From Paracidovorax konjaci (GTDB lineage: Bacteria > Pseudomonadota > Gammaproteobacteria > Burkholderiales > Burkholderiaceae_C), in assembly GCF_900112675.1 (NCBI RefSeq), contig NZ_FOMQ01000002.1, forward strand, positions 186,001 to 250,000: a DNA stretch of 64,000 nucleotides, read 5' to 3'. The position numbers and the translations under genes were made by a program. The stretch's first letter is position 1; each line of letters starts with the position of its first letter. This document shows, in pieces, positions 43,004 through 51,123 of this stretch. The notes beneath the pieces were generated by a model that saw nothing but the letters and a program-made list of their open reading frames with translations, was not told the origin of the DNA and made no database searches.

Positions 43004-43438
43004 TCAGTCGCGGGTGGCGCGGCGCTGCACGCACGCCACGTAGGCATTGCCGTCGGGCGGGCGCCCCGACCGCTGGCTCTCCCAGAGCATGGTGCCCAGG
43101 CATTCCATCGCGGCATGGTGCGCGTCCATGAGCGAGCCCAGCCGCGCCGCCAGCAGTTCCACGGCCTGTCGGATGCCGCGCGGCTGGTCGATGCTGCACT
43201 GCTCGCTGATCGAGAGGTGCATCGACAGATGCAGGAAGGGGTTGGTGCGCCCGGGGGTTTCGTCGTAGTTGCGGGCAAGGGCCGCGTCCACGTCGGAGAG
43301 ATCGGCGTGGTACTCGGGATGTTCGGCGATCCAGAGGCTGGCGAGCGTCTCGATGGCCTCCATCGGCTGGCCTGCCTGGGCCTTGGCATGCACGGCGCAG
43401 AAGAAGCGCCGCACATCGGCTTGCGAGGGGTTGAACAT
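43004..43438 (-). CDS. DUF1841 protein
   Basis: 144 residues starting MFNPSQADVRRFFCAVHAKA, the usual DUF1841 start. Conserved blocks are WIAEHPEYHADLSDVDAAL, then GRTNPFLHLSMHLSISEQCSIDQPRGIRQ, rich in His and acidic residues. The family is cytoplasmic, common in beta- and gammaproteobacteria and of unknown function; the His-rich helices hint at metal binding. No signal or membrane segment is seen. The gene is monocistronic, with the candidate effector operon upstream. Confidence 0.9.
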   Translation of the reverse strand: MFNPSQADVRRFFCAVHAKAQAGQPMEAIETLASLWIAEHPEYHADLSDVDAALARNYDETPGRTNPFLHLSMHLSISEQCSIDQPRGIRQAVELLAARLGSLMDAHHAAMECLGTMLWESQRSGRPPDGNAYVACVQRRATRD

Positions 43439-43561
43439 GATGCCGCGCAGGGTAGCACGGCAATGCGGCCGCCAAAGCGTCGCGGCCGCCGTTCTGCCGG
43501 CGGCCGTGTAAAGCTGGGGGCGCAGCCGCCCCTGGCGGGTTCCGCCCAGCGGTATGCGACG

Positions 43562-45484
43562 TCAGGCGGTGCGGCGGTCTTCCTGCGGCGGTGGCTGCAC
43601 CGCGGAGTCTTCCTCGGTGATTTCCGTCAGTGTGGCGCGGCGCTGGGCCTGCGTGATGTTCAACTGCACATCCTGCGTGCCTTGGGTGCCGCTTTCGGGC
43701 GTGGCCGGGGTCTGCTGCGCGGCACTGGCCACCGCGGCCCGGACCTTGGCGTGCGCCTGGTAGGTCTGGTTGGTGTTGCGGTAGGCCAGGCCGAAGGCCG
43801 CGGCCGTCGTGCCCACGCCCAGGAACGAACTGAGGGCCGGCGCCGCGGCGCTCAGGCCCGTGGCCCGGGCGATCTGCTGCACCGCCAGGTTGGCCATGCC
43901 GGCGAACTGGTTCCAGGAGAACCGTGCGATGGAGTGGTCCAGGACGCGGTCATGGTCCTTCATGGGCAGCTTGTCGCCGGAATTCCACACCTGCTGCACG
44001 CCCGCCTGCTTCGTCTCGTAGTGCTTGCCCACGCCGGCGTCGATGACCTCGACCGAGGTGTTGAACAGCCCGCGGATCATCGCGACCAGCGCGGCGTTCT
44101 GCAGTTGCGGGTCGTTGATGGGGACGTTCGAGTCCAGGCCCTGGAACTGCAGGCCGCTCAGGTTCGTGGAGCGGGCATCCAGCACCGCGCTCACCACCCC
44201 GTCCGAAGCCGCGCTCGCGCCCATGGTCATCAGGGTGTATACGGCCGCCATGGAACTCATGTTGTCGTTGTTGACGCCGCTGGTGGCGCCGGTGGTGCCC
44301 ACGAACTTGATGCTGGCCTGCATCAGCTCGCGCATGCCGGCATAGACGATGTTCCGCGCCTGGGTGGCAAGCACCCGGGCGGCCACGGTGGGATCGCCGT
44401 CGGCGGCAGCGACCGTGCTCATGGTGAGGTAGCCCATCTCGGCCATGACCTGGTTGGCCGTCACGCGGCGCGAGTCCGCCTGCTGCGTCGCGATGAGTTT
44501 GTCCTTGGTCGCGTTGGGCGTCTCCGCCCATTGCTGGTCGGTGAGCCCGAAGTGGCCCTTGACCGCCGCTTCGGGGTCGCGGTCCATGCGGGCATGCCGG
44601 ATCTTCATGTGCGCGAGGACGGCCATCGTCGAGACGACGCTTTGCATGCCGACGATCGCGAAGGGGTTGTCCTGCGCGAACTTCGAATTCACCACGGCCC
44701 AGTAGATCTGCAGCATCGCGTATTCGCGGCTGAAGGTGGGAATCCCGCAGGTCAGCAGCTGCTGCAGCGTGTGGCCCGCGAATGCGCCCGCCGCCGCGCG
44801 GCTGGGCAGCCGGTCGCCGACCAGATCCTGCGCGGTGCGCTGCGCGAGATGGCTGGTGACGTTCCATCCCTGGGCCGCCTTGTCCTTGGCATACGCCGCG
44901 CCGGCTGCAGCGCTGGTCTTGGCATAGGCGGCACCCGCGACGGCGCTGTCCTTGGCGTACGCTGCGCCCGCGACGGCGCTGTTCTTGAGCTGGGTCATCG
45001 ACCCCTGGGCGAGATCCTTGGCGCCGGAGGCCAGTTGCTTGCCTTTCTTCCAGAGCCGGGCGCCCGCGCCGGGCGCGGGGGTGTCCGTGGCCTGTGTCGA
45101 TGTGCCATGGCCTGCTTCGAGGTCGACGTGGGTTTCCGGAATGCGTGCGGAATCGAACCGGATGCTGAATCGCGCGCTGGAATCGGCGCTGGAGCCGCGG
45201 CGGCCGCTGGTGCCGGGTTCGGGGTTCCAGTGCCGCAGCGAGATCTCGCCGGTGTTGGACTGGGGCGCACTGTTTTGCGGCGGGCGGCTGGACGATGCGG
45301 AGGGCGTGGAGGTTTGCCGCGACAGTTGCTTCATCTGCAGTTCCGACTCCGGCATGCGCTGGCTGCCGGGCGTGTGCAGGGGCGACGTCGGCTGGCTGCT
45401 GGTCTGCATCCGGGTTCCACCGGGAGAGGACAGCAGATGCTGCGGCGAGGAGGTAGTCGACTTGGACGAGGTTCCTTGGACCAT
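43562..45484 (-). CDS. Candidate type III effector (640 aa)
   Basis: 640 residues from ATG 45484 (MVQGTSSKSTTSS). The first 150 residues are Ser/Thr/Pro/Gln-rich and disordered, as in type III signals. At about 167-200 there are three 11-residue repeats of the form xSAVAGAAYAK. The rest is largely helical, with hydrophobic stretches such as NPFAIVGMQSVVSTMAVLAHM and APALSSFLGVGTTAAAFGLAY, so insertion into or contact with membranes is possible. The gene follows a double CesT-type chaperone by 23 bases, the usual arrangement for an effector with its chaperone, and the operon has a PIP box. I do not recognise a named effector family or an enzymatic motif. Confidence 0.7.
   Translation of the reverse strand: MVQGTSSKSTTSSPQHLLSSPGGTRMQTSSQPTSPLHTPGSQRMPESELQMKQLSRQTSTPSASSSRPPQNSAPQSNTGEISLRHWNPEPGTSGRRGSSADSSARFSIRFDSARIPETHVDLEAGHGTSTQATDTPAPGAGARLWKKGKQLASGAKDLAQGSMTQLKNSAVAGAAYAKDSAVAGAAYAKTSAAAGAAYAKDKAAQGWNVTSHLAQRTAQDLVGDRLPSRAAAGAFAGHTLQQLLTCGIPTFSREYAMLQIYWAVVNSKFAQDNPFAIVGMQSVVSTMAVLAHMKIRHARMDRDPEAAVKGHFGLTDQQWAETPNATKDKLIATQQADSRRVTANQVMAEMGYLTMSTVAAADGDPTVAARVLATQARNIVYAGMRELMQASIKFVGTTGATSGVNNDNMSSMAAVYTLMTMGASAASDGVVSAVLDARSTNLSGLQFQGLDSNVPINDPQLQNAALVAMIRGLFNTSVEVIDAGVGKHYETKQAGVQQVWNSGDKLPMKDHDRVLDHSIARFSWNQFAGMANLAVQQIARATGLSAAAPALSSFLGVGTTAAAFGLAYRNTNQTYQAHAKVRAAVASAAQQTPATPESGTQGTQDVQLNITQAQRRATLTEITEEDSAVQPPPQEDRRTA
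44886..44984 (-). repeat. Three tandem 33-bp units inside the effector gene
   Basis: Units at 44886-44918, 44919-44951 and 44952-44984 each begin TTGGC on the plus strand. The second and third share almost all bases (for example CCCGCGACGGCGCTGT). They encode the 11-residue repeats xSAVAGAAYAK, which would form a regular amphipathic helix. Copy number may vary between strains. Confidence 0.85.
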
Positions 45485-45507
45485 GGGGTGCTCCTGGTAT
45501 GGGTGGT

Positions 45508-46479
45508 TCAGTGCACGGACGCGGGCGCCGCTGCGGTGCTGGCGTCCATGCTGGCGGCGAGTGCGGCGAAGCCGTCGAGCTGGGTGGCCAGATCGGCGCC
45601 ATCCAGGCCCGCGGCATCCCAGCGCGTCTGCAGCAGGGTGCCTTCCGGGGTCAGGCTCAGGCTGCAGCCCGCGATGAGCATCAACTCCACATTGGCCTGC
45701 AGGGCCGCGAGCCGCGTGGTCCCGTCGGCGAGCGGCCGGTCCACCAGGGCGGACAGCAGCAGCGTGTGGCCGTCGCCGCAGGCCACGATCTGCACCTGGG
45801 CCGTGCCGATCCGCACGCTGTCGCTCAATGCCGGGCCCTGGCGATCGGCGGAGGCCACCCCCAGTTCCTCGTAGGCCTGCTCCAGCAGGGGCTGGTGCCA
45901 GTCCGCATCGATGTGCGACTGCACGGCGGCGGCCATCCCTGCCGGGAGCGGCGCCATGCCGTCGGCGTCGCCGGCCGGCGGGCTGCCCTGGGGATCCGCC
46001 TGGCGGCGGGCATGGGCATCCAGCATTTCGGGCAGGTGGCCCTGGACCGCCATGGCGCTCTCGCGCAGCAGTCCGCTGAAGTAGCTGAGCTGGAAGAGAT
46101 CCCGGGCCAGCCCCGCGGCGTCTCCGGTGTGGGCGCCGGGCACGCCGTACACGACCATGGCCTTGCCGGTCGCCTCCATGCCGATGCCGAGCGGGCCGAT
46201 GCCCATCGCCGCTGCGTTGAGGTGCAGCAGCAGGGTGGTCCATACGGGCTCGGAAACGCCGATCGGTCGGGGCAGGGAGGCCACCAGGGCCCAGCGCTCT
46301 TCGGGCTGGTCCTGGACCAGCAGGGGCGAGATCGCGATGCCGTCCTGCTGGATGGGCACGGCCCGGGCGAACGACGCTGCGGTCTCCGGCTCGGTGAAGC
46401 CCAGGGCGGCTTCGTGCAGCCAGGCGGCGGATGCGGGGGAGTAGGAAGGTGGTTCGGGGTGGGTGGCGCTGGTGTCCAT
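45508..46479 (-). CDS. Tandem CesT-type type III chaperone
   Basis: 323 residues. The first half (about 14-150) has the pattern of a CesT/ShcF-type chaperone: a leading helix, a strand ending GIAISPLLV, then WALVASLPRPIG, then LLLHLNAAAMGIGPLGIGME. The second half (about 188-318) repeats the pattern: IDADWHQPLLEQAYEELGV, VQIVACGDGHTLLLSALVDRP, LQANVELMLIAGCSLSLTPEG. Normal CesT chaperones are 130-160 residues and dimerise; here two domains are in one chain. It would hold the 640-residue effector for secretion. It is the first gene after the PIP box. The acidic, Ala/Leu-rich composition fits the family. The fusion call rests on pattern, not on alignment. Confidence 0.7.
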   Translation of the reverse strand: MDTSATHPEPPSYSPASAAWLHEAALGFTEPETAASFARAVPIQQDGIAISPLLVQDQPEERWALVASLPRPIGVSEPVWTTLLLHLNAAAMGIGPLGIGMEATGKAMVVYGVPGAHTGDAAGLARDLFQLSYFSGLLRESAMAVQGHLPEMLDAHARRQADPQGSPPAGDADGMAPLPAGMAAAVQSHIDADWHQPLLEQAYEELGVASADRQGPALSDSVRIGTAQVQIVACGDGHTLLLSALVDRPLADGTTRLAALQANVELMLIAGCSLSLTPEGTLLQTRWDAAGLDGADLATQLDGFAALAASMDASTAAAPASVH

Positions 46480-46545
46480 GGCGGTGTCTCGCGTTGAGGT
46501 TCATGCCATTTTTTGCATAACCCTAGGCGATGGCCGTCTGATGGA

Positions 46546-46569
46546 CGAAGGGACGGGGCAGCGTGCGAA
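46546..46569 (-). promoter_or_regulatory. PIP box (HrpX target)
   Basis: On the minus strand it reads TTCGC, 15 bases, TTCGT, in agreement with TTCGB-N15-TTCGB. CGAA words on the plus strand are at 46546 and 46566. The box ends 66 bp before the chaperone start, almost the same distance as at the other candidate effector (63 bp). No convincing -10 box could be picked; the region after it contains TTATGC and an A-run. Nothing else is seen in the 202-base gap 46480-46681. Confidence 0.75.
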
Positions 46570-46681
46570 GGGCACCGCCGCCCGGCCCGGAAAGAAGCCC
46601 GGCCGCATGGTAGGGCTGCGAAGGAGGCGGCCAGGGCGCACCGGGCCCGCGGCGCCGCGGGCGGCCCCGGGACCGTGCGGC

Positions 46682-47527
46682 TCAGCCCCGCCGCGTGCCG
46701 AGCATGCGCGAGATCGTCTCGGCCGTGCGCAGCAGCGCGGGCAGCAGGTCGCGCTGCATCATCTCGGCGCTGGTGCGGTTGGCCTGGCCGCTGATGTTGA
46801 GTGCGGCCACGGTGCGCCCCACCCGGTTGCGCAGCGGGGCGGCGATGGAAATGAGGCCTTCCTCCAGCTCCTGGTTGATGAGGCACCAGCCCTGCGCGCG
46901 GGCCTCGCGCACGCGGGCCAGCAGCGCTGCGTCGTCCAGCAGGGTGTGGGGCGTGAAACGCCTGCGCGGCAGGTCCTGCAGCCGGGCGGCCAGCGCCTCC
47001 TCGGGCAGGTCGGCGAGCAGCATGCGGCCCATCGAAGTCCAGAACGCCGGCAGGCGCGAGCCCACGCCCAGGTTGGTGCTCATGATCTTGTGGGTGTGCA
47101 CGCGCAGCACGTAGACGATGTCGTGCCCATCCAGCACGGCGGCGGAGCAGGACTCGTGCACCTGGTCCACCAGCGCGTCCATGGCGGGCTCGGCCAGGTC
47201 CCAGAGGGGCATGGACGACAGGTAGGCGAAGCCCAGTTCCAGGATGCGCGGCGTGAGGCGGAACAGCCGCCCGTCGCTCTCCACGTACCCGAGCGTCTGC
47301 AGGGTGAGCAGGATGCGCCGCGCACCCGCGCGGGTAAGGCCGGCGGCGGCGGCCACCTCGCTCAGGGTCTGCTGCGGCGCGGCGGCGCTGAACGAGCGGA
47401 TCACCGCCAGCCCGCGCGCGAACGACTGGACGTAGCTGTCGCCGGGGCGCGGCGCGGCCGCGCTATCGCCCGCGTCCGGGCCTGCGAGGTCATCGGGGTT
47501 TTCCATAAGAGGGGGATCGGTTTCCAT
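46682..47527 (-). CDS. IclR-family regulator (PcaR/PobR-like)
   Basis: 281 residues. After a polar start of 30 residues comes the winged helix (SFARGLAVIRSFSAAAPQQTLSEVAAAAGLTRAGARRILLTLQ), typical of the Pca/PobR branch. The effector domain follows: LGVGSRLPAFWTSMGRMLLADLP, then QELEEGLISIAAPLRN and ALNISGQANRTSAEMM. It probably senses beta-ketoadipate or protocatechuate and activates the divergent pcaIJF genes. GTTC/GAAC half-sites in the shared 100-base region are its likely operator. Start at ATG 47527; an alternative Met seven codons later is possible. Confidence 0.9.
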   Translation of the reverse strand: METDPPLMENPDDLAGPDAGDSAAAPRPGDSYVQSFARGLAVIRSFSAAAPQQTLSEVAAAAGLTRAGARRILLTLQTLGYVESDGRLFRLTPRILELGFAYLSSMPLWDLAEPAMDALVDQVHESCSAAVLDGHDIVYVLRVHTHKIMSTNLGVGSRLPAFWTSMGRMLLADLPEEALAARLQDLPRRRFTPHTLLDDAALLARVREARAQGWCLINQELEEGLISIAAPLRNRVGRTVAALNISGQANRTSAEMMQRDLLPALLRTAETISRMLGTRRG

Positions 47528-47547
47528 GGCTGCGGCAGTATGATTCT

Positions 47548-47577
47548 TTTAGCGAACAATTGTTCTATATACGAACA
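47548..47577. promoter_or_regulatory. Likely operator of the IclR regulator
   Basis: Three GTTC-type half-sites stand together: GAAC at 47554, GTTC at 47562 and GAAC at 47573. The first two form the palindrome GAACAATTGTTC. Pca/PobR-type IclR regulators bind three such short repeats. The site is 27 bp from the regulator start and 52 bp from the pcaI start, fitting control of both. Confidence 0.65.
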
Positions 47578-47627
47578 AAAAGCCGGCGCAACGGTGGCGC
47601 CGGGGTTTGAGGCAAAGGACTCTCTCC

Positions 47628-48329
47628 ATGATCGACAAACTGGCCGACTCTGTGGCCGAGGCCCTCGCGGGTGTGCAGGATGGTGCCACGGTGCTGATCG
47701 GCGGATTCGGCACGGCCGGCATTCCGGGCGAACTGATCGACGGGCTCATCGCCCAGGGCGCGCGCGACCTCACGGTGGTGAACAACAACGCCGGCAACGG
47801 CGACACGGGCCTGGCGGCGCTGCTCAAGGCCGGCCGCGTGCGCAAGATCATCTGCAGCTTTCCCCGCCAGGTGGACAGCCACGTCTTCGACGGGCTCTAC
47901 CGCAGCGGCCAACTGGAACTGGAACTCGTGCCCCAGGGCAACCTGGCCGAGCGGCTGCGCGCGGCCGGCGCGGGCATCGGCGCCTTCTTCTGCCCCACGG
48001 GCTACGGCACCGAACTGGCCCGGGGCAAGGAGACGCGCGAGATCGGCGGCCGGCACTACGTGCTGGAGTACCCCATCCACGGCGACGTGGCGCTCATCAA
48101 GGCCGAGCGGGGCGACCGCTGGGGCAACCTGACCTACCGCATGTCGGCGCGCAATTTCGGGCCCGTGATGGCCACCGCCGCGCGGCACACCGTGGCCACC
48201 GTGCACGAGGTGGTGGAACTCGGCGGGCTGGACCCCGAAGCCATCGTCACGCCGGGCATCCACGTGAGCCGGGTGGTGCGGATCGACCGCGTGGCCACGC
48301 AGGCCGGCGGCCTCAAGAAATCTGCATGA
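47628..48329 (+). CDS. pcaI: 3-oxoadipate CoA-transferase subunit A
   Basis: 233 residues from ATG 47628 with GAGGCAAAGGA upstream. Family blocks are GATVLIGGFGTAGIPGELIDGL, NNNAGNGDTGLAALLKAGRVRKIICSFPRQ and GAFFCPTGYGTELARGKE. Together with subunit B it transfers CoA from succinyl-CoA to 3-oxoadipate, the next-to-last step of the beta-ketoadipate pathway. A succinyl-CoA:acetoacetate transferase (ScoA) is the main alternative. The neighbouring pcaF and the Pca-type regulator favour 3-oxoadipate. The stop overlaps the next start (ATGA). Confidence 0.9.
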   Translation: MIDKLADSVAEALAGVQDGATVLIGGFGTAGIPGELIDGLIAQGARDLTVVNNNAGNGDTGLAALLKAGRVRKIICSFPRQVDSHVFDGLYRSGQLELELVPQGNLAERLRAAGAGIGAFFCPTGYGTELARGKETREIGGRHYVLEYPIHGDVALIKAERGDRWGNLTYRMSARNFGPVMATAARHTVATVHEVVELGGLDPEAIVTPGIHVSRVVRIDRVATQAGGLKKSA

Positions 48330-49006
48330 AAACGGCTCCATGCCGTGGAGAACATTGCGTGATTAGCTATCAAAAACGTAGCAAAGAAGAGCTGGCCCGC
48401 CGGGTGGCGCAGGACATCCACGACGGCGCCACCGTCAACCTGGGCATCGGCCAGCCGACGCTCGTGGCCAACCACATTCCCGAGGGCCGCGAGGTCATCC
48501 TGCAAAGCGAGAACGGCATCCTGGGCATGGGCCCGGCGCCGGCCGCGGGCCAGGAGGACTACGACCTCATCAACGCCGGCAAGCAGCCCGTCACGCTGCT
48601 GCCGGGCGGCGCCTATTTCCACCATGCCGACAGCTTCGCGATGATGCGCGGCGGCCACCTGGACATCTGCGTGCTGGGGGCCTTCCAGGTCTCCGCCACG
48701 GGCGATCTGGCCAACTGGAGCACGGGTGAGCCGGGCGCCATTCCGGCCGTGGGCGGGGCGATGGACCTCGCCATCGGCGCCAAGCAGACCTGGGTGATGA
48801 TGGACCTGCTCACCAAGCAGGGCCAGTCCAAGGTGGTGGCGCAGTGCACCTATCCGCTCACGGGCATCGGCTGCGTGAAGCGCATCTATACCGACCTGGC
48901 CACATTCGCATGCACGCCCGAGGGGCTGTTGCTGATCGACGCGGTGCCAGGCCTGGACCCCGCCGAACTCGAACGCCTGGTCGGCCTGCCACTGCGCGCG
49001 GCCTGA
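48326..49006 (+). CDS. pcaJ: 3-oxoadipate CoA-transferase subunit B
   Basis: 226 residues if ATG 48326, overlapping the pcaI stop, is used. A GTG at 48359 would remove eleven residues and gives the more family-like start MISYQKRSKEELARRVAQDI. Conserved blocks are GATVNLGIGQPTLVANHIP, the catalytic Glu in ILQSENGILGMGP, and GGAYFHHADSFAMMRGGHLDICVLGAFQVS. It is the catalytic subunit of the CoA-transferase. Bases 48338-48385, covering codons 5 to 20 of the longer form, belong to copy E of the dispersed element. The N-terminus was therefore remodelled by that insertion. Confidence 0.9.
   Translation: MKTAPCRGEHCVISYQKRSKEELARRVAQDIHDGATVNLGIGQPTLVANHIPEGREVILQSENGILGMGPAPAAGQEDYDLINAGKQPVTLLPGGAYFHHADSFAMMRGGHLDICVLGAFQVSATGDLANWSTGEPGAIPAVGGAMDLAIGAKQTWVMMDLLTKQGQSKVVAQCTYPLTGIGCVKRIYTDLATFACTPEGLLLIDAVPGLDPAELERLVGLPLRAA
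48338..48385 (-). repeat. Dispersed hairpin element, copy E
   Basis: On the minus strand: TTTGCTACGTTTTTGATAGC, then AATCACGCAATG, a short spacer and CACGGCATGG. It keeps the order of parts seen in copy A with several changes. It lies in the N-terminal coding part of pcaJ, just after the pcaI stop, and encodes residues such as VISYQKRS in the reverse direction of the element. Confidence 0.65.
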
Positions 49007-49054
49007 ACCGGCCCGCGCCCTCCCTGCAATCCCAGGACTCCGGAGACTCCCCGA

Positions 49055-50263
49055 ATGACTTCCCCACAAGCCTTCATCTGCGATGCCATCCGCACCCCCT
49101 TCGGCCGCTACGGCGGCGCGCTCTCCAGCGTGCGCACCGACGACCTGGGCGCGATCCCGATCCAGGCGCTCATGGCGCGCAACCCGAATGTGGACTGGGC
49201 GGCAGTCGCCGACGTGCTCTACGGCTGCGCCAATCAGGCCGGCGAGGACAACCGCAACGTGGCGCGCATGAGCGCGCTGCTGGCCGGCCTGCCGATCGAG
49301 GTGCCGGGCGCCACCATCAACCGGCTGTGCGGCTCGGGGCTGGATGCCGTGGGTTCGGCGGCGCGCGCCATCCGGGCGGGCGAGGCGGGGCTGATGATCG
49401 CGGGCGGCGTGGAGAGTATGAGCCGCGCGCCGTTCGTGATGCCCAAGGCGGAGACCGCCTTCAGCCGCGCCAATGCGGTGTACGACACCACCATCGGCTG
49501 GCGCTTCGTCAACAAACTCATGAAGGCGCGGTACGGCGTCGATTCCATGCCCGAAACCGCCGAGAACGTGGCGGATGACCACGGCATCGAGCGGGAGGCG
49601 CAGGACCGCATGGCCCTGGCCAGCCAGCAGAAGGCCGTGGCCGCGCAGCGTGCCGGCCACCTGGCCCGCGAGATCACGCCCGTGACCATCGCGCAGAAGA
49701 AGGGCGATGCCATCGTCGTGGACCAGGACGAGCACCCGCGCGAGACCAGCCTCGAGGCGCTGGCCAAGCTCAAGGGCGTGGTGCGCGAAGGCGGCACCGT
49801 GACGGCCGGCAATGCCAGCGGCGTGAACGACGGTGCCTGCGCGCTGCTGCTGGCGGACGAAGCCACCGCCGCCAGGAACGGCCTGACCCCGAAGGCGCGC
49901 GTGGTCGGCATGGCCACCGCCGGCGTGGCGCCGCGCGTGATGGGCATCGGCCCGGCGCCCGCCACGCAGAAGGTGCTGCAGCTCACCGGCCTCGCGCTGG
50001 ATCAGCTCGACGTGATCGAACTGAACGAAGCCTTCGCCGCGCAGGGCCTCGCCGTGCTGCGCCAGTTGGGCCTGGCGGACGACGATGCGCGCGTGAACGC
50101 CTGGGGCGGCGCCATCGCGCTGGGCCACCCGCTGGGCGCCAGCGGCGCGCGCCTGGCCACCACGGCCGTCAACCGCCTGCACGCCACCGGCGGCCGCTAT
50201 GCGCTCGCCACCATGTGCATCGGCGTGGGCCAGGGCATCGCCGTGGTGCTGGAGCGCGTATGA
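49055..50263 (+). CDS. pcaF: 3-oxoadipyl-CoA thiolase
   Basis: 402 residues. The thiolase active-site Cys is in [18 protein letters not shown]. The catalytic His and second Cys are in [31 protein letters not shown] and [20 protein letters not shown]. The start [31 protein letters not shown] is typical of PcaF. It cleaves 3-oxoadipyl-CoA to succinyl-CoA and acetyl-CoA, completing the pathway begun by pcaIJ. It lies 48 bases after pcaJ and overlaps the SDR gene start by four bases. Confidence 0.94.
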   Translation: MTSPQAFICDAIRTPFGRYGGALSSVRTDDLGAIPIQALMARNPNVDWAAVADVLYGCANQAGEDNRNVARMSALLAGLPIEVPGATINRLCGSGLDAVGSAARAIRAGEAGLMIAGGVESMSRAPFVMPKAETAFSRANAVYDTTIGWRFVNKLMKARYGVDSMPETAENVADDHGIEREAQDRMALASQQKAVAAQRAGHLAREITPVTIAQKKGDAIVVDQDEHPRETSLEALAKLKGVVREGGTVTAGNASGVNDGACALLLADEATAARNGLTPKARVVGMATAGVAPRVMGIGPAPATQKVLQLTGLALDQLDVIELNEAFAAQGLAVLRQLGLADDDARVNAWGGAIALGHPLGASGARLATTAVNRLHATGGRYALATMCIGVGQGIAVVLERV

Positions 50264-50997
50264 GCGGAACCTCCATGCCCGCGGTGACCGTGGTCACCGG
50301 CGCCAGCAGCGGCATCGGGCGCGCCATCGCCGAAGCGCTGCTGGCGCAGGACCGCGCGGTGGTCAACCTCGACTACGTGCTGCCCGAATGGCGCCACCCG
50401 CTGCTCACTTCCTTCCAGGCCGACCTCACCGACGAGGCTGCCACGCGCGCGGCCGCGCTGGAGATCGCCGCACGCCACCATGTGACGGCGCTGGTCAACA
50501 ACGCGGGCGCCACGCGCCCGGGCACCATCGACACGGCCACCACCGCGCAACTGGACGACGTGGTGGGCCTGCACTTGCGTGCGCCGATGCTGCTCGTGCA
50601 GGCCTTCCTGCCCACGCTGCGCGCCTGCGGGCAGGGGCGCATCGTGAACATGTCGTCGCGGGCGGCGCTGGGCAAGGGCGATCGGGTGGTCTATTCGGCC
50701 ACGAAGGCCGGAATGATCGGCATGACGCGCACGCTGGCCATGGAGCTGGGTGCCGACGGCATCACCGTGAACGCCATCGGCCCCGGGCCCATCGCCACCG
50801 AACTCTTTCGGCAGAGCAACCCCGAGGGCGCGCCGCAGACCGAACGCATCCTCAAGAGCATCGCCGTGGGCCGCATGGGCACGCCGGAGGACGTGGCGCG
50901 CGCCGCGCTGTTCTTCCTCGCGCCCGAAAACGGCTTCGTCACCGGCCAGGTGCTGTACGTCTGCGGAGGCACCACGCTGGGCGTGGCGCCCGTCTGA
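50260..50997 (+). CDS. Short-chain dehydrogenase/reductase
   Basis: 245 residues of the classical SDR type. The cofactor motif is TGASSGIGRA, the structural motif is NNAGAT, and the catalytic Ser is in IVNMSSRAAL. Y-x-x-x-K is YSATKAG, followed by NAIGPGPIATELF. NAD(P)H-dependent reduction or oxidation of a hydroxyl/keto group is expected. Translational coupling to pcaF (ATGA) places it in the aromatic-degradation operon, although no SDR step is part of the standard beta-ketoadipate pathway. It may feed a substrate into it. Confidence 0.92.
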   Translation: MSGTSMPAVTVVTGASSGIGRAIAEALLAQDRAVVNLDYVLPEWRHPLLTSFQADLTDEAATRAAALEIAARHHVTALVNNAGATRPGTIDTATTAQLDDVVGLHLRAPMLLVQAFLPTLRACGQGRIVNMSSRAALGKGDRVVYSATKAGMIGMTRTLAMELGADGITVNAIGPGPIATELFRQSNPEGAPQTERILKSIAVGRMGTPEDVARAALFFLAPENGFVTGQVLYVCGGTTLGVAPV

Positions 50998-51123
50998 CCG
51001 CGCTGCGCGCACCTGCCCCGCCGCTCCCGCGCCCGGTCCCGCCCTGAGCGGCGTGGCCCCGCGCGCGTGCCGGCACGGCATTTCCCCTTTCCGCATCCGA
51101 AACGAAACCAGGAGACAAGCACC

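Noticed and set aside
46480-46545. A definite -10 box after the second PIP box
   Set aside because: TTATGC and an A-run are present, but none fits the expected 30-32 base spacing with YANNNT well enough to claim.
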